Assembly (NCBI GenBank): GCA_027064135.1
Contig: JAMOQG010000127.1
Coordinates: 1-47,183 of the forward strand
Reading direction: 5' to 3'
Length of the DNA stretch: 47,183 nt
Source of the DNA: Peptostreptococcaceae bacterium
GTDB lineage: Bacteria > Bacillota > Clostridia > Peptostreptococcales > Acidaminobacteraceae
Shown piece after piece: positions 8,883 through 18,698 of the stretch. The first letter of the stretch is position 1, and the number at the start of each line of letters is the position of its first letter. The notes beneath the pieces were generated by a model, which saw only the letters and a list, made by a program, of their open reading frames with translations, did not search any database and was not told the origin of the DNA. Position numbers and translations under genes: made by a program.

Positions 8883-10220
8883 TTAAATAAGCCATTTTCT
8901 TTTAACTATTTCTAATAATTTTTCTTTCTCATTTAGCTTTGGATTTTCCAGCACAATTTCTAATAATTCATTTAATATTTCACCTATTAATTTTCCTTGT
9001 TGTACTCCCATTTCAATTAAATCATATCCATTTATTTTTAATTGTTTCACATCTAACGGTTCTTTGTTATTAATAATTTCTTTACACCTTTTTTCTAATC
9101 TAAATACATGTTCATATTTGTTTGGATTTGCAGTAGCTTTTATATCTGCAATTTGAAATTTTATAAGATTTTCAATATTTACTTTTTTCATTAATTTTTT
9201 AACAGTACTATTTTTAAATTCATCTCTATAAACTACCATATGCGTCTCAATCAAACTTAAAACTTCATTAATAATATCATTTGAATATTTCATTCTTACT
9301 AAAATGTTTCTTGTTATATCAACTGAAAGTTTATCATGACCATAAAAATGACCTACTCCATCATTATCCATAAAAAATGATAATGGCTTTCCAATATCAT
9401 GAAAAAAAGCTGATAATCTTAACACTAAATTGTTTTCTACATTTTTTACTACTTCTAAAGTATGTTCAAACACATCTTTATTATGATTAATATTATGTTG
9501 ATTAAATTCATAACACATTTCAATTTCAGGAATCAATAATTCTAAAATTTTAAGCTCTTTCAATAATCTAATCCCTTTTTCTGGATAATCAGATATTAAT
9601 ATTTTATTAAACTCTTCTCTAATTCGTTCCATTGATAAATTATTAATTAAATTAATATTACTTTTAATTGCATTATAAGTATTATTTTCTATTTTAAAGT
9701 TAAGTTGTGCTGAAAATCTAACAGCCCTTAACATTCTTAAAGCATCTTCTTTAAATCTAATCTCAGGATCTCCAACACATTTAATTGTTTTATTTTCAAT
9801 ATCATCTATTCCATTAAAAAGATCAATTAATCCTTTTTCATTTGAATAAGCCATTGCATTCATTGTAAAATCTCTTCTTTTTAAATCATCTTCAATTTTT
9901 TTCGTAAATTTTACTTCTTTTGGCCTTCTATTATTTATATAATCTCCATCTATTCTGAATGTTGTTATTTCGTATAATTTTTTATTATTAATAATTATTA
10001 TAGTTCCATGTTTTTTTGAAATATCAACTATTTTAAATTCTGTTTTTTCAAAAACATTTATAATTTCATCTGGTGTTGCATCAGTTGCAATATCCCAATC
10101 ATTTGGCTTTTTACACATAAATTCATCTCTTATTAAACCGCCAACAATAAAAACTTCAAAATTACTTTCATTTAAATAATTCATTATTATTTCCACATCT
10201 TTATCAATTTTCATTTTCAT
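8883..10220 (-). CDS. cca: CCA tRNA nucleotidyltransferase
   Basis: Adds or repairs the CCA end of tRNAs. Residues 20-50 hold the nucleotidyltransferase core VGGLIRDEFMCKKPNDWDIAT with the metal-binding Asp pair. Next come the RRDFTMNAMAY motif and the EDALRMLRAVRFSAQL motif of class II enzymes. An HD-type region (RLSAFFHDIGKP) sits near 270. The start at 10220 has GAGGTGG upstream; the frame also extends four codons further. With 445 residues and a partial HD domain it could be the bifunctional or the simple form. Confidence 0.92.
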   Translation of the reverse strand: MKMKIDKDVEIIMNYLNESNFEVFIVGGLIRDEFMCKKPNDWDIATDATPDEIINVFEKTEFKIVDISKKHGTIIIINNKKLYEITTFRIDGDYINNRRPKEVKFTKKIEDDLKRRDFTMNAMAYSNEKGLIDLFNGIDDIENKTIKCVGDPEIRFKEDALRMLRAVRFSAQLNFKIENNTYNAIKSNINLINNLSMERIREEFNKILISDYPEKGIRLLKELKILELLIPEIEMCYEFNQHNINHNKDVFEHTLEVVKNVENNLVLRLSAFFHDIGKPLSFFMDNDGVGHFYGHDKLSVDITRNILVRMKYSNDIINEVLSLIETHMVVYRDEFKNSTVKKLMKKVNIENLIKFQIADIKATANPNKYEHVFRLEKRCKEIINNKEPLDVKQLKINGYDLIEMGVQQGKLIGEILNELLEIVLENPKLNEKEKLLEIVKRKWLI

Positions 10221-10387
10221 ATTCCACCTCACAGCTATAATATCACAATAAATAAAAATAATTATTTAAAATCAAATTTTTTTTTGATATAATATACATG
10301 GATTATACATATATTTCTGATTAAAATTCTGTTATAATGGTATATATGTCGTGTAATAATATTATTAATATTATAAAAGGGGGAAAT

Positions 10388-12355
10388 ATGAAAAAACAAC
10401 TTATGCTTATTTTCAGTTTAGTTATTATTGTTCCAATATTACTGGTAGGGTTTTTAGCAAATGAAACTTCTTTAAATATTCTGGAAAAAGAGTCAAAAAA
10501 TACTACAATAAATACAACAATTCAACTTGCAGATAATCTAGATATGTATTTTGAAAGTTATAATAACGGATTAGTTATGCTTAGCGAAAATATTGACGCA
10601 AAAGAAATTATTAAACATCCTGAATATAAAGAATATTTATTAGGAGTATTTGATAATTATTTAGTAGGTCATCCAGAAGTTACAAGCGCATATATGGGAA
10701 CTGAAAATGGCGATATGTTTATAATGCCAGAGCAAGAATTACCAGAAGGCTATGATCCAAGAGTAAGACCTTGGTATGGTTCTACAGTAGAAAATGGTGT
10801 GCCAACTTGGACTGACCCATATAGTGATGCTTCAACAGGTGATATGATGGTTTCCGGTGCAATGCCTGTATATGATAGCAATAAAAAATTAGTTGGTGTT
10901 GTATCTTTAGATATCAATATAGCGAAATTATCAGAAACTGTAAACGCTAAAAAAATTGGACGTGAAGGATATGCAATATTATTAGATAGTCAAAATAATG
11001 TTCTTACTCATCCTGATAAAACTCAAATTGGAAAACCAATTCCAGTTCCAGCAATTTCAGATGCAGTAACTACTAAAGATTCTGGTAATATATCTTACAC
11101 TTATAAAGGCGAACAAAAATTTCTTTATTTTACAACTTTAAAAACTACAGGCTGGAAAGTAATGGGAAATCAATCAAATGCAGAAATTTTAGATGCTGCT
11201 AAAAAAATGTTTTCGATGCTCCTTACTATTGGTGTATTTTCTATAGTTCTTTCACTTATAGTTGCATATATTTTTTCATCTTATTTAATTAAGAATTTAA
11301 AATTAGTTGTTACAGAAATGGAAAAAATTAAAGACGGAAATTTAAATTCTTATATTGATTTAAAAACTAAAAATGAAATTGGCGACGTTGCTAAAAATTA
11401 TAATATCATGGTTGAGACATTAGCTGGTTTAGTAACTAACATTAAAAATGTTGTTAAAAATGTTGAAGAGGAATCTGAAAACTTAGCTGCAACAAGCCAG
11501 GAAACTGCTGCATCAGCTAATGAAGTTTCAAGAGCTATTGATGAAATCGCTCAAGGAGCAACATCACAAGCACAGGATACTGATAATGCAGTTATGTTAA
11601 CAAATAAACTTGACGAACAATTTAACACACTTTTAGAAAATACTAACAATATGCTTGATTCTGCAAATTCGGTTTCTGAAGGCGGAAAAGTTGGTCTTGA
11701 AGCTGTTGAAGAATTAAAATTAAAAACTAAAGAAAATAACGATGCTACTAATTCTATAGGAGTAGCAATTAATAATTTAAATGAAAAATCTGATAATATC
11801 GGAAATATTATTGGTACTATTTCTTCTATTGCTGAGCAAACAAATTTACTTGCTTTAAACGCTTCAATTGAAGCCGCAAGGGCAGGAGAACATGGTAGAG
11901 GATTTTCTGTAGTAGCTGATGAAATTAGAAAACTTGCTGAAGAATCGGCAAATGCTGCTAACCAAATTGATAAAATCGTTCAAGATATCCAAAATGAAAC
12001 TAAAAATACAGTTTCTATAATGGATGAAGTAAACAGTAGATCTAAAGAACAAAATGAATCAGTAGCTAAAGTAAATATTTCATTTGAAGATATTAATGAA
12101 AGTATTAATGAAATCGGAGAATTAATTAAAATAACTGGTGATTTCATAGATGAAATGAATGAAAACAAATCAAATATTGTTTCTGCAATTGAAAACATTT
12201 CATCTGTATCTGAAGAATCTGCAGCAGGTGCTGAAGAAGTTACTGCTTCAATGGATCAACAGAATTTAGCAATAGAAGATGTTGCAAAAGCTGCTGAAAA
12301 ATTAAGTCAATTAGCCGCTGAATTAAATGCAGAAACGTCAAAATTCAAACTTTAA
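10388..12355 (+). CDS. Methyl-accepting chemotaxis protein with dCache domain
   Basis: A 655-residue membrane chemoreceptor. Membrane segments are at about 5-24 and 277-300, with an extracellular dCache_1 domain between them. A HAMP domain follows (301-352), then a signalling domain with the hairpin tip [20 protein letters not shown]. The sensor domain has Tyr122, Arg127, Trp129, Tyr130, Tyr145 and Asp175. Their spacing matches the known amino-acid-binding dCache signature, so an amino acid ligand is likely. I start at 10388 because AAAGGGGG precedes it; an upstream ATG (10337) has no such site. It converges on the glycine reductase operon. Confidence 0.94.
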   Translation: MKKQLMLIFSLVIIVPILLVGFLANETSLNILEKESKNTTINTTIQLADNLDMYFESYNNGLVMLSENIDAKEIIKHPEYKEYLLGVFDNYLVGHPEVTSAYMGTENGDMFIMPEQELPEGYDPRVRPWYGSTVENGVPTWTDPYSDASTGDMMVSGAMPVYDSNKKLVGVVSLDINIAKLSETVNAKKIGREGYAILLDSQNNVLTHPDKTQIGKPIPVPAISDAVTTKDSGNISYTYKGEQKFLYFTTLKTTGWKVMGNQSNAEILDAAKKMFSMLLTIGVFSIVLSLIVAYIFSSYLIKNLKLVVTEMEKIKDGNLNSYIDLKTKNEIGDVAKNYNIMVETLAGLVTNIKNVVKNVEEESENLAATSQETAASANEVSRAIDEIAQGATSQAQDTDNAVMLTNKLDEQFNTLLENTNNMLDSANSVSEGGKVGLEAVEELKLKTKENNDATNSIGVAINNLNEKSDNIGNIIGTISSIAEQTNLLALNASIEAARAGEHGRGFSVVADEIRKLAEESANAANQIDKIVQDIQNETKNTVSIMDEVNSRSKEQNESVAKVNISFEDINESINEIGELIKITGDFIDEMNENKSNIVSAIENISSVSEESAAGAEEVTASMDQQNLAIEDVAKAAEKLSQLAAELNAETSKFKL

Positions 12356-12366
12356 ATTTTAAAAGT

Positions 12367-12401
12367 AAAATACCTATTCCGTTACTGGAATAGGTATTTT
12401 T
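12367..12401. terminator. Shared terminator between the chemoreceptor and grdD
   Basis: The inverted repeat AATACCTATTCC...GGAATAGGTATT with a short loop is followed by T-rich sequence on both strands. It serves both convergent genes, whose ends are only 48 bases apart. Confidence 0.88.
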
Positions 12402-12403
12402 AA

Positions 12404-13561
12404 TTAAATAATAAATTTTGCATTTTTTAGAAGTTCTTTTGCTTTTTCAATATTTTTCATACTAACATTTATAATAGGACCTGTACATCCCATCCCTGTT
12501 TCAGCATAAATTCCATTTTTCCAAAGTTCTTCACAAGCAACGTCAAGATCGAGAACATCGATTCCAGAAATATATTCAGTTATAACCTCTTTTTGAGGAA
12601 TAATTATTTTTTCATCTTTATTTCCAGATACACATTTAGCACTAAAACTACTAATTATTTCATCATAACCAGCTTTTTTTATTGCTTCATATTCTTCTTT
12701 TATAATCTTTAAAATATTATTATTTGCTATTTGATAAGCATATTTAATTGCATTTTTAACTACAGGTACTCCAGAGGCTCTAGATAAAATAAGGATAACT
12801 TTATCATAGTCAAAACCAATTCCTGGCCCATATCCATAACCAACAGCTTCATATTTTCCACCTGTCGTAAATGAAGAGAACATTTTCATCATAATATTAC
12901 CAGTTAACGTATCCATTACCATAATATCTGATGAACCCATTAATAAATCATTTCCACGCATAATATTTCCGCCATCACTCCTTTTAGATTCAGAAAAATT
13001 AATATTATATCCATTCTCTTTTAATGTTTTAAGCCCTATTTCTACCGCTCTTGCATTATCAAGATTTAATATTCCAACTTTTGGATCTTCAATACCAACA
13101 GCTTTAGCTGCAATTATTCCATAAATTGCATTCTTAAATATAGCTTCAGTTCTAGTTAAAGCTGAAGTTCCTGTTGTAGTTGCAATCATCATATCTTTTC
13201 CCATAGCAGGAGTTACTACTCTTCCTACTGTTGAAACTCCAATTGGAAAATTATAATGATTTGTAACACATGCATCTATTTTTTTATTTTCCAATAATTT
13301 ATCCATGATATCATGCATTTCATTTTGACAATCTGTTTCATAAGATTCGAAATCAGGATGTCCTTTTCCAATTAATACTATTTCAATATTAGTCAGTTCT
13401 TTTTTTGCTAAAAGTGCTCCATCTATCAAGCTTTGTGAACCATGTTCACTTCCAAGTGTAGTTAAACCAATTTTAATTTTATTACCAAAATTTCCACTTT
13501 CAATTGCATTTGCAATTTCAAGAAATTGATTCCCAATTAACTTTTCTAATTCTTTCGTCAT
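12404..13561 (-). CDS. grdD: Glycine reductase complex component C, subunit alpha
   Basis: Protein C releases acetyl phosphate from the acetyl-thioester it receives from selenoprotein A. This 385-residue subunit belongs to the PlsX-like phosphate acyltransferase fold. It retains Cys359 (GMGCTGPII), the residue reported as catalytic for acetyl phosphate release in Eubacterium acidaminophilum GrdD. It is the last gene of the operon, 9 bases after grdC, and ends at a terminator shared with the chemoreceptor. Confidence 0.95.
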   Translation of the reverse strand: MTKELEKLIGNQFLEIANAIESGNFGNKIKIGLTTLGSEHGSQSLIDGALLAKKELTNIEIVLIGKGHPDFESYETDCQNEMHDIMDKLLENKKIDACVTNHYNFPIGVSTVGRVVTPAMGKDMMIATTTGTSALTRTEAIFKNAIYGIIAAKAVGIEDPKVGILNLDNARAVEIGLKTLKENGYNINFSESKRSDGGNIMRGNDLLMGSSDIMVMDTLTGNIMMKMFSSFTTGGKYEAVGYGYGPGIGFDYDKVILILSRASGVPVVKNAIKYAYQIANNNILKIIKEEYEAIKKAGYDEIISSFSAKCVSGNKDEKIIIPQKEVITEYISGIDVLDLDVACEELWKNGIYAETGMGCTGPIINVSMKNIEKAKELLKNAKFII

Positions 13562-13570
13562 AATATCACC

Positions 13571-15106
13571 TTAATCTTCCAGCATTTGCATGCCAAAATT
13601 TCTAAGTGCATTTGCAATTAATTTATTTACTTCATCTTTATCAATTTTTTCTGTCTCTACTTTACCAGGATTTCTTTCTAAAATAACACTTGCCCCATCG
13701 AACAAATTAGTCATTCTTCCTAAGAATAATGATCCTTTACCAACTATCATTGCTCTATTTACATCACCAGTTGTCATATCATCTTTTGCAAATCCTAAAT
13801 AAGGAACTCCTGATGGAATATGACCTTGTGTTGGTGCCCAACCTGGCATTCCATGGACTTTTACAAAATTCATCATATCTTTTCTTTCAATTTGTTTAGT
13901 TTTAACTCCCATTGCCGCAATCATTTTATAATTTGCTTCTGGAACATCTCCTGCACCTGCTGGTTTTGTAATATCAGGATTTTGCATTTCAACAGAATAT
14001 TTATCAATATCATTAATAGTTAATCCAGCTTTTTCAATAGGATCCATAATAAGTGAACCTATAACAGCTTGTGGTGAAGAACCTGCTCCAACAGTATGTC
14101 TTCCGGTTAAATCAGTTCTAATAATAGGACTTACTCCATCATTTTTGCTTATTAAGAAAGCAAAACCTCCTAAAGTATCTTCTAATATTGGCATTTCTTT
14201 TTTAACGTGGTCTTTTCCGTTCATACCTAATTTTGCAGTTGCTCCACCTGCAACAACAACAACATTGTCATATGTTCCTGCTTTTACAAGACTAGCAGCA
14301 TATATAAAAGCATGTATAGGTCCAGCGCAAAAACCTCTAACATCAGAACCTGTAGCATTTACTGCTCCAACTGATTCAGCAATTGCTTTAGCAAAGTTTC
14401 CTCCGCCTCTTTGGTTCATATCTCCACACGCTTCTTCTGAACATTCTATTACATAATCAACATCTTCAATATTTAAATTATTCTTCTGAATTAAATTTTC
14501 AAATGCAATTACACCTGATGCCTTAACCACAAGATTTTCAAGCATTACATGGGCATTTAGATTTACATCAACATCATGTGCTCTTTTTACACATCCAACT
14601 AATTTAGAATTATTATAAATTGGTTCTGAATGTTGAACATCAACTAATTCTTTTATTTCATTATATTCAACACCTTCGCCTAAATTTTTTATTTTATTTT
14701 CACTTATTATAGAATTCATCTCTAATTTTGGCATAACTTCTTTTATAAATTCTTTATCTAATTTTACCAAATCGAATACATCTTCCATTTTAATCATTGC
14801 AATAAACTCATCTTGTGGCATAATTTCTCCAAATTTACCTTGTCTATTAGCATTCTCAAAATTATTTTTAAACCATGGCTTTTCAATTTCTCCAAGCTCA
14901 GCTGGTGTCATATTTCCAATATAAACCTGATTTGGTGCATAGCTCACTACTTCGTCATAACTTCTTAAGTGATTATTAACAGCCTTTAAATAGTCACTTT
15001 CAGGATTACTTAATCGTTCAACAGTTTGAGTAGTTCCATTTTGTAATACCATATCAGGTACGTGCACTAAAATATAACCACTAGATTTAATTACTGAATA
15101 ATTCAT
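13571..15106 (-). CDS. grdC: Glycine reductase complex component C, subunit beta
   Basis: Partner of GrdD in protein C, related to FabH-type ketoacyl synthases and thought to accept the acetyl group from carboxymethylated selenoprotein A. I begin at ATG 15106, which has GGAGG just upstream and the family start MNYSVIKSSGYILVH; the frame extends 14 codons further without such a site. The 511-residue protein carries a synthase-like IECSEEACGDMNQRGGGN segment and GFCAGPIHAF. A terminator-like hairpin precedes it. Confidence 0.95.
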   Translation of the reverse strand: MNYSVIKSSGYILVHVPDMVLQNGTTQTVERLSNPESDYLKAVNNHLRSYDEVVSYAPNQVYIGNMTPAELGEIEKPWFKNNFENANRQGKFGEIMPQDEFIAMIKMEDVFDLVKLDKEFIKEVMPKLEMNSIISENKIKNLGEGVEYNEIKELVDVQHSEPIYNNSKLVGCVKRAHDVDVNLNAHVMLENLVVKASGVIAFENLIQKNNLNIEDVDYVIECSEEACGDMNQRGGGNFAKAIAESVGAVNATGSDVRGFCAGPIHAFIYAASLVKAGTYDNVVVVAGGATAKLGMNGKDHVKKEMPILEDTLGGFAFLISKNDGVSPIIRTDLTGRHTVGAGSSPQAVIGSLIMDPIEKAGLTINDIDKYSVEMQNPDITKPAGAGDVPEANYKMIAAMGVKTKQIERKDMMNFVKVHGMPGWAPTQGHIPSGVPYLGFAKDDMTTGDVNRAMIVGKGSLFLGRMTNLFDGASVILERNPGKVETEKIDKDEVNKLIANALRNFGMQMLED

Positions 15107-15120
15107 TTTACTCCTCCATT

Positions 15121-15148
15121 TTAAAAAAGCGGATAGTATCCTATCCAC
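15121..15148 (-). terminator. Terminator-like hairpin between grdB and grdC
   Basis: On the minus strand GTGGATAG and CTATCCGC form an eight-pair stem (with one G-U pair) around a GATA loop, followed by six T. It sits inside the operon, so it probably ends only part of the transcripts or marks a processing site. Confidence 0.75.
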
Positions 15149-15163
15149 TTTAAGTTTAGATTA

Positions 15164-16462
15164 TTAGAATACTGTTTGTTCACTAACTTCAGTGCTTAAC
15201 GCAATCAAAGCTTTTTCAACTATTTTTCTTCTAACATTTTTCTCTTCAAGCTCATCCAAAGTAGGATCTCCTAAAGGATATGGTATAGCAACAGCAGGTA
15301 CAATTCTATTTGCTCCAACTGTTAATGAAATTGGAACGACAGTACATATATGCACTACTGGAATACCAGATTTTTCGATACCTTTTACCATCGTTGCACC
15401 GCAACGTGTACAAGTACCTCATGTAGAAGTTAAAATAACTGCATCAACTTTATCTGCTATTAAAGTTTCAGTTAATTCTTCTGCAAAAGCAAGTGAACTT
15501 TTTACAGCTGTACCATTTCCTACAGTTGAGTAGAAAGCTCCATAAATTTCACCTATTTCTCCAGCAGCTTCCATTTCTCTAAGTATATCTAAAGGAATAA
15601 CCCTGTTTGCATCATTATTCGCAAATGAAGGATCATATCCACCATGAGCAGTTTCATATCCTAATAATGTATTAACACCTGTTATATCATATCTTCCATA
15701 TTTAGAAGCTGAAGAAGATTCAATTCTATCGGGATTTCCGCATGGTACAATTCCACCCGAAGTAACTAAAGCAATTTTAGCTTTTGATAAATCTTTAATT
15801 GCTTTTCCAGGTTCTACGTTATCAAATACAGGCATTGGATATTCAGTTTCAAATTCTTCATGCTTAAGTTTTTTAATTAACATATCAACTGCACGTTTTC
15901 CACCAATTTCTTCAACAAATATATTTCTTCTTTTACCTGTTGATAAATATCCTTCTTCAGATGGTCTGCCAATTTCTTCGCCGTTTATTAATTTCATTGA
16001 AAATTTAGCAATTGCAGGTAATGCAGTTCTCATTGATGCAGCTGAATTTCCAGTTTCAATCATATATACATCAGAACTATACATATCTGCACCAGGATTC
16101 TCTACATACATACCGGTAAGTACTGGGATATTTAATTCTTCTTTTACAAATTTAGCAATTGCTCCACAAGCAACTCCATATCTTCCAGCATTAAATGCAG
16201 GACCAGCTATAAATAAATCTGGTTCATAACTTTTAATCATTTCAATAATTTCAACTTGTGCTTCTTCAACATTTTCATTGAAATATGAATCACCACAAAT
16301 AATTGTTCCAACTATCTCAGCCTCACCTTTAAATAAGCCATTAAGTCCCATTCCAGGACCTACAACTCCATCACGTTTCTCAGGTTTAATATCAGCTTTT
16401 TCTTCACCGCCTATACCAGCAAAAAACTGATTAATATAATGTACTACTTTAATTTTATTCAT
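15164..16462 (-). CDS. grdB: Glycine reductase complex selenoprotein B, subunit gamma (in-frame UGA = Sec348)
   Basis: Substrate-specific selenoprotein of glycine reductase, which with GrdE binds glycine as a Schiff base and passes a carboxymethyl group to GrdA's selenocysteine. The reading frame is broken by TGA at 15419-15421, in the context TST-U-GTCTRCGATM, the exact GrdB selenocysteine motif. Reading through gives 432 residues with Sec348. I start at ATG 16462 (MNKIKVVHYINQFFAG), preceded by GGAGG; the frame runs 19 codons further upstream without a good site. A hairpin follows the UGA. Ordinary gene finding would split this gene in two. Confidence 0.95.
15392..15406 (-). promoter_or_regulatory. 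Candidate SECIS hairpin of grdB
   Basis: Twelve bases after the UGA codon, CGTTGC and GCAACG form a perfect six-pair stem around a GGT loop in the mRNA. Bacterial selenocysteine insertion needs a hairpin at about this distance, with G/U in the loop. Binding by SelB is inferred. Confidence 0.7.
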
Positions 16463-16558
16463 TTTTGCCTCCAAAGTCTTCTTTTGAATAGCTTCCTCGG
16501 TTCCACTGAACCTTTTCAATTAATTTAAAAAATCTTTTTTAGGGTTTTACTTTTAGGG

Positions 16559-17035
16559 TTACAGAAATTTACAGAAATTTGTTCTAATCGTTTGCATTTC
16601 TTCTTGTATTGCATCTAAATCAAGTACCATTTCCATCATTCCTACTTGATCTTCAAATACATCTTCGTCAACTGACGCTTTAAATTCACTATCAATAGCA
16701 TGGTAAGTTGTTAATCCTAACTGTACTCCTGCTAATGATCCTGCGTAAGTTGGATCTCCATTTGTTACTGTTTCTGCTGCTAGGCCAGCTGTTTCTGCTT
16801 CAGATGCCCCAAACAATACTACTATATTTTCTGCCCCGTGTTTTTCTGTTAAATCTTTTACCCTATTTTGATTTTCTAAATCCATTGCTCCTGCAGCCGT
16901 TCAGACAAAACATTCAGTTACTGAGAAAACTATTTCTGCAGTAGCAACTGTTTTTACACATTCTTCAATTGCTTGACCTGGAACGCCGTCACGGTCACCA
17001 ATGATTATTACTTTTTTATTTTCAAGTATATTCAT
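16559..17035 (-). CDS. grdA: Glycine reductase complex selenoprotein A (in-frame UGA = Sec45)
   Basis: Small selenoprotein that carries the carboxymethyl group as a selenoether and is re-reduced by thioredoxin. From ATG 17035 (AAGGAGG upstream) the frame gives 158 residues, with TGA at 16901-16903 as codon 45 in the motif [17 protein letters not shown], diagnostic of GrdA. Length matches the family. The hairpin after the UGA is less clear than in grdB: TGC-AGGA-GCA right after it and GATTT-AGA-AAATC 18 bases on are both possible. grdE lies 13 bases upstream. Confidence 0.96.
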
Positions 17036-17048
17036 GTTATCCTCCTTA

Positions 17049-18332
17049 TTAGTATGTTCTTGCTGTAAGTTTATTAAAACCTAATTCATTAGTTGCGCCA
17101 GTGATAACTTGTATCTCTGCCAATATTGAACCATCTTCACGAAGTGATCCATCAAATCCACCTGCAATATTGTCAACATAATCAAGCATACCGATAATTT
17201 TTTTCATAGGTGGTAATTCTATTAATTCATTTGCATTTCCAGCTGTAACAACAGCATCAGCTGCTTGATCTGCATCAGCTAACGATTGGCTTGCACCATC
17301 TCTACCAGCATATTCATCAGTAAGTATTACTGTATCAATACCTTTAGCTTCAACTTTTTTACAGTTCATAATTAAATCTGTATCTGGATTTCCAAAACCT
17401 TCTTGAGTAATAATTACTCCATCAAGTCCTAAATATTCAGTTAATTTTGCTACTGTATCTGAAGATCTTTCCTTATCTTGTAAAAATACAGTTTCATTTG
17501 TTATAATAACACCCATGAAATTAATTTCTTTTCCATGTTGTTTATATAAATGTTTAATTACTGGATTATTTAAATGATGATAGGTAGTATTTTTATCACA
17601 TGCTGATACACAATTTCCACTTAAAATGGCTCCATCCATAACTTCTGTTGGATATAACAAAGTAGGAATCAAATGTTTTGCATCTGCTCCGTATACATAA
17701 GTATCATGCATTAAACCTTGTGTTTGAAGCATATATACATATCCAACTTTTGGTAAATCCGAATACTGCTCTGCCTGTTTTAATAAAGGTAAAGTTTCAT
17801 ATGTTTCAATATTATCAGGTTCAATATTTTTCCCAAGTTTTCCAAGATAATCTGCAACTGTAAGACCAGCAAGTCTAACTGCTTTTTCAATTGAATGAGA
17901 TTCTATGCCTTCTTTTTGATTACAAACCATTACAACATTATTTAACTTTGAAAAAGGTGTAAATTCTGCTCCTGGCCCTGACATATCAATAATCCCTTCT
18001 TGGAATCCAACAATTTTACCGCATGTAATAACAGCTGATCCTTTTAATACATGAGTTCTACCTGACCCAACAGTCTTAACATGGTTAATAACTCCTGGAA
18101 ACATTCCAAGATCTTCATCAACTTTAACTCTTGGTTCAATAACATCTTTAACCGGTGTAATTCTTGTTTCTTCACCCGGTTTTGCAATGTCAATATCAAC
18201 ACTTTCAAAATGATCATCATCAATCAAATTAATAAGTTCTTCCTTGTTAATAAACAAAATATTGTCTATTATTTCACACTTTTCACCAAATCTAACATCT
18301 TTAATATTAATTTCGCCTATTTCTAAACGCAA
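17049..18332 (-). CDS. grdE: Glycine reductase component B proprotein, subunits alpha and beta
   Basis: Precursor that cleaves itself to give two subunits of protein B and a pyruvoyl group able to bind the amino group of glycine. The cleavage bond is in [11 protein letters not shown]: Asn240-Cys241 with the start used here, one residue from the reported Cys242. I choose TTG 18332, which has AGGAGG eight bases upstream and gives the family start [13 protein letters not shown]; a GTG three codons earlier would sit against the ribosome site. Length is 427 residues. Confidence 0.95.
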   Translation of the reverse strand: MRLEIGEINIKDVRFGEKCEIIDNILFINKEELINLIDDDHFESVDIDIAKPGEETRITPVKDVIEPRVKVDEDLGMFPGVINHVKTVGSGRTHVLKGSAVITCGKIVGFQEGIIDMSGPGAEFTPFSKLNNVVMVCNQKEGIESHSIEKAVRLAGLTVADYLGKLGKNIEPDNIETYETLPLLKQAEQYSDLPKVGYVYMLQTQGLMHDTYVYGADAKHLIPTLLYPTEVMDGAILSGNCVSACDKNTTYHHLNNPVIKHLYKQHGKEINFMGVIITNETVFLQDKERSSDTVAKLTEYLGLDGVIITQEGFGNPDTDLIMNCKKVEAKGIDTVILTDEYAGRDGASQSLADADQAADAVVTAGNANELIELPPMKKIIGMLDYVDNIAGGFDGSLREDGSILAEIQVITGATNELGFNKLTARTY

Positions 18333-18366
18333 GGTTGACACCTCCTATTTTATATAGATAGAGATC

Positions 18367-18684
18367 TTATAAAACTTTCTCTATCATCGCTTTGATATAC
18401 TCTTTATTTGCATTATCTTTTGTAGCTTCATCAATTTTTACTCCATCTTTATAAAGTAAAAGTGCAGGTAATCCCATAACTCGTTGAGATATTGCTAATC
18501 TTCTAGCTTTAGTAGTGTTAAGCTTGCAGAATTTAACTTTTCCTTCAAATTCTTCAGCTAATGCTTCAACATCAGGCATTAATGCTTTACATGGCGCACA
18601 TCCATCTCCAAAATAATCAACTAATACATACCCTTCTGCATTTAATACCTCAGCTTCAAAAGTATCTTTTTCTAATAATATCAT
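18367..18684 (-). CDS. trxA: Thioredoxin of the glycine reductase system
   Basis: A 105-residue thioredoxin that reduces the selenide-sulfide in GrdA. The active site is GCAPC ([14 protein letters not shown]) instead of the common WCGPC; the tryptophan is missing. Thioredoxins tied to glycine reductase in related amino-acid fermenters have similar GCxPC sites. Pro at GLPALLLY is the conserved cis-proline loop. It lies between trxB and grdE in the operon. Confidence 0.94.
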   Translation of the reverse strand: MILLEKDTFEAEVLNAEGYVLVDYFGDGCAPCKALMPDVEALAEEFEGKVKFCKLNTTKARRLAISQRVMGLPALLLYKDGVKIDEATKDNANKEYIKAMIEKVL

Positions 18685-18698
18685 TTGCCTTTCCTCCT

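Noticed and set aside
10310-10338. Promoter for the chemoreceptor gene
   Set aside because: A TATAAT is present at 10333-10338 but no acceptable -35 element is at the right distance in this AT-rich stretch, so I do not list it.
15192-15533. Plus-strand open frame of 113 codons across grdB
   Set aside because: It is a shadow of the minus-strand selenoprotein gene, with no ribosome-binding site and no recognisable protein.
16499-16512. Small hairpin GGTTC/GAACC between grdA and grdB
   Set aside because: A five-pair stem without a T run; too weak to call a terminator, though it might be a minor processing or translation element.
15164-16885. grdA and grdB pieces as pseudogenes or separate small genes
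   Set aside because: Each is interrupted by one TGA at the known selenocysteine site of its family, and the sequence continues in frame with full similarity on both sides.
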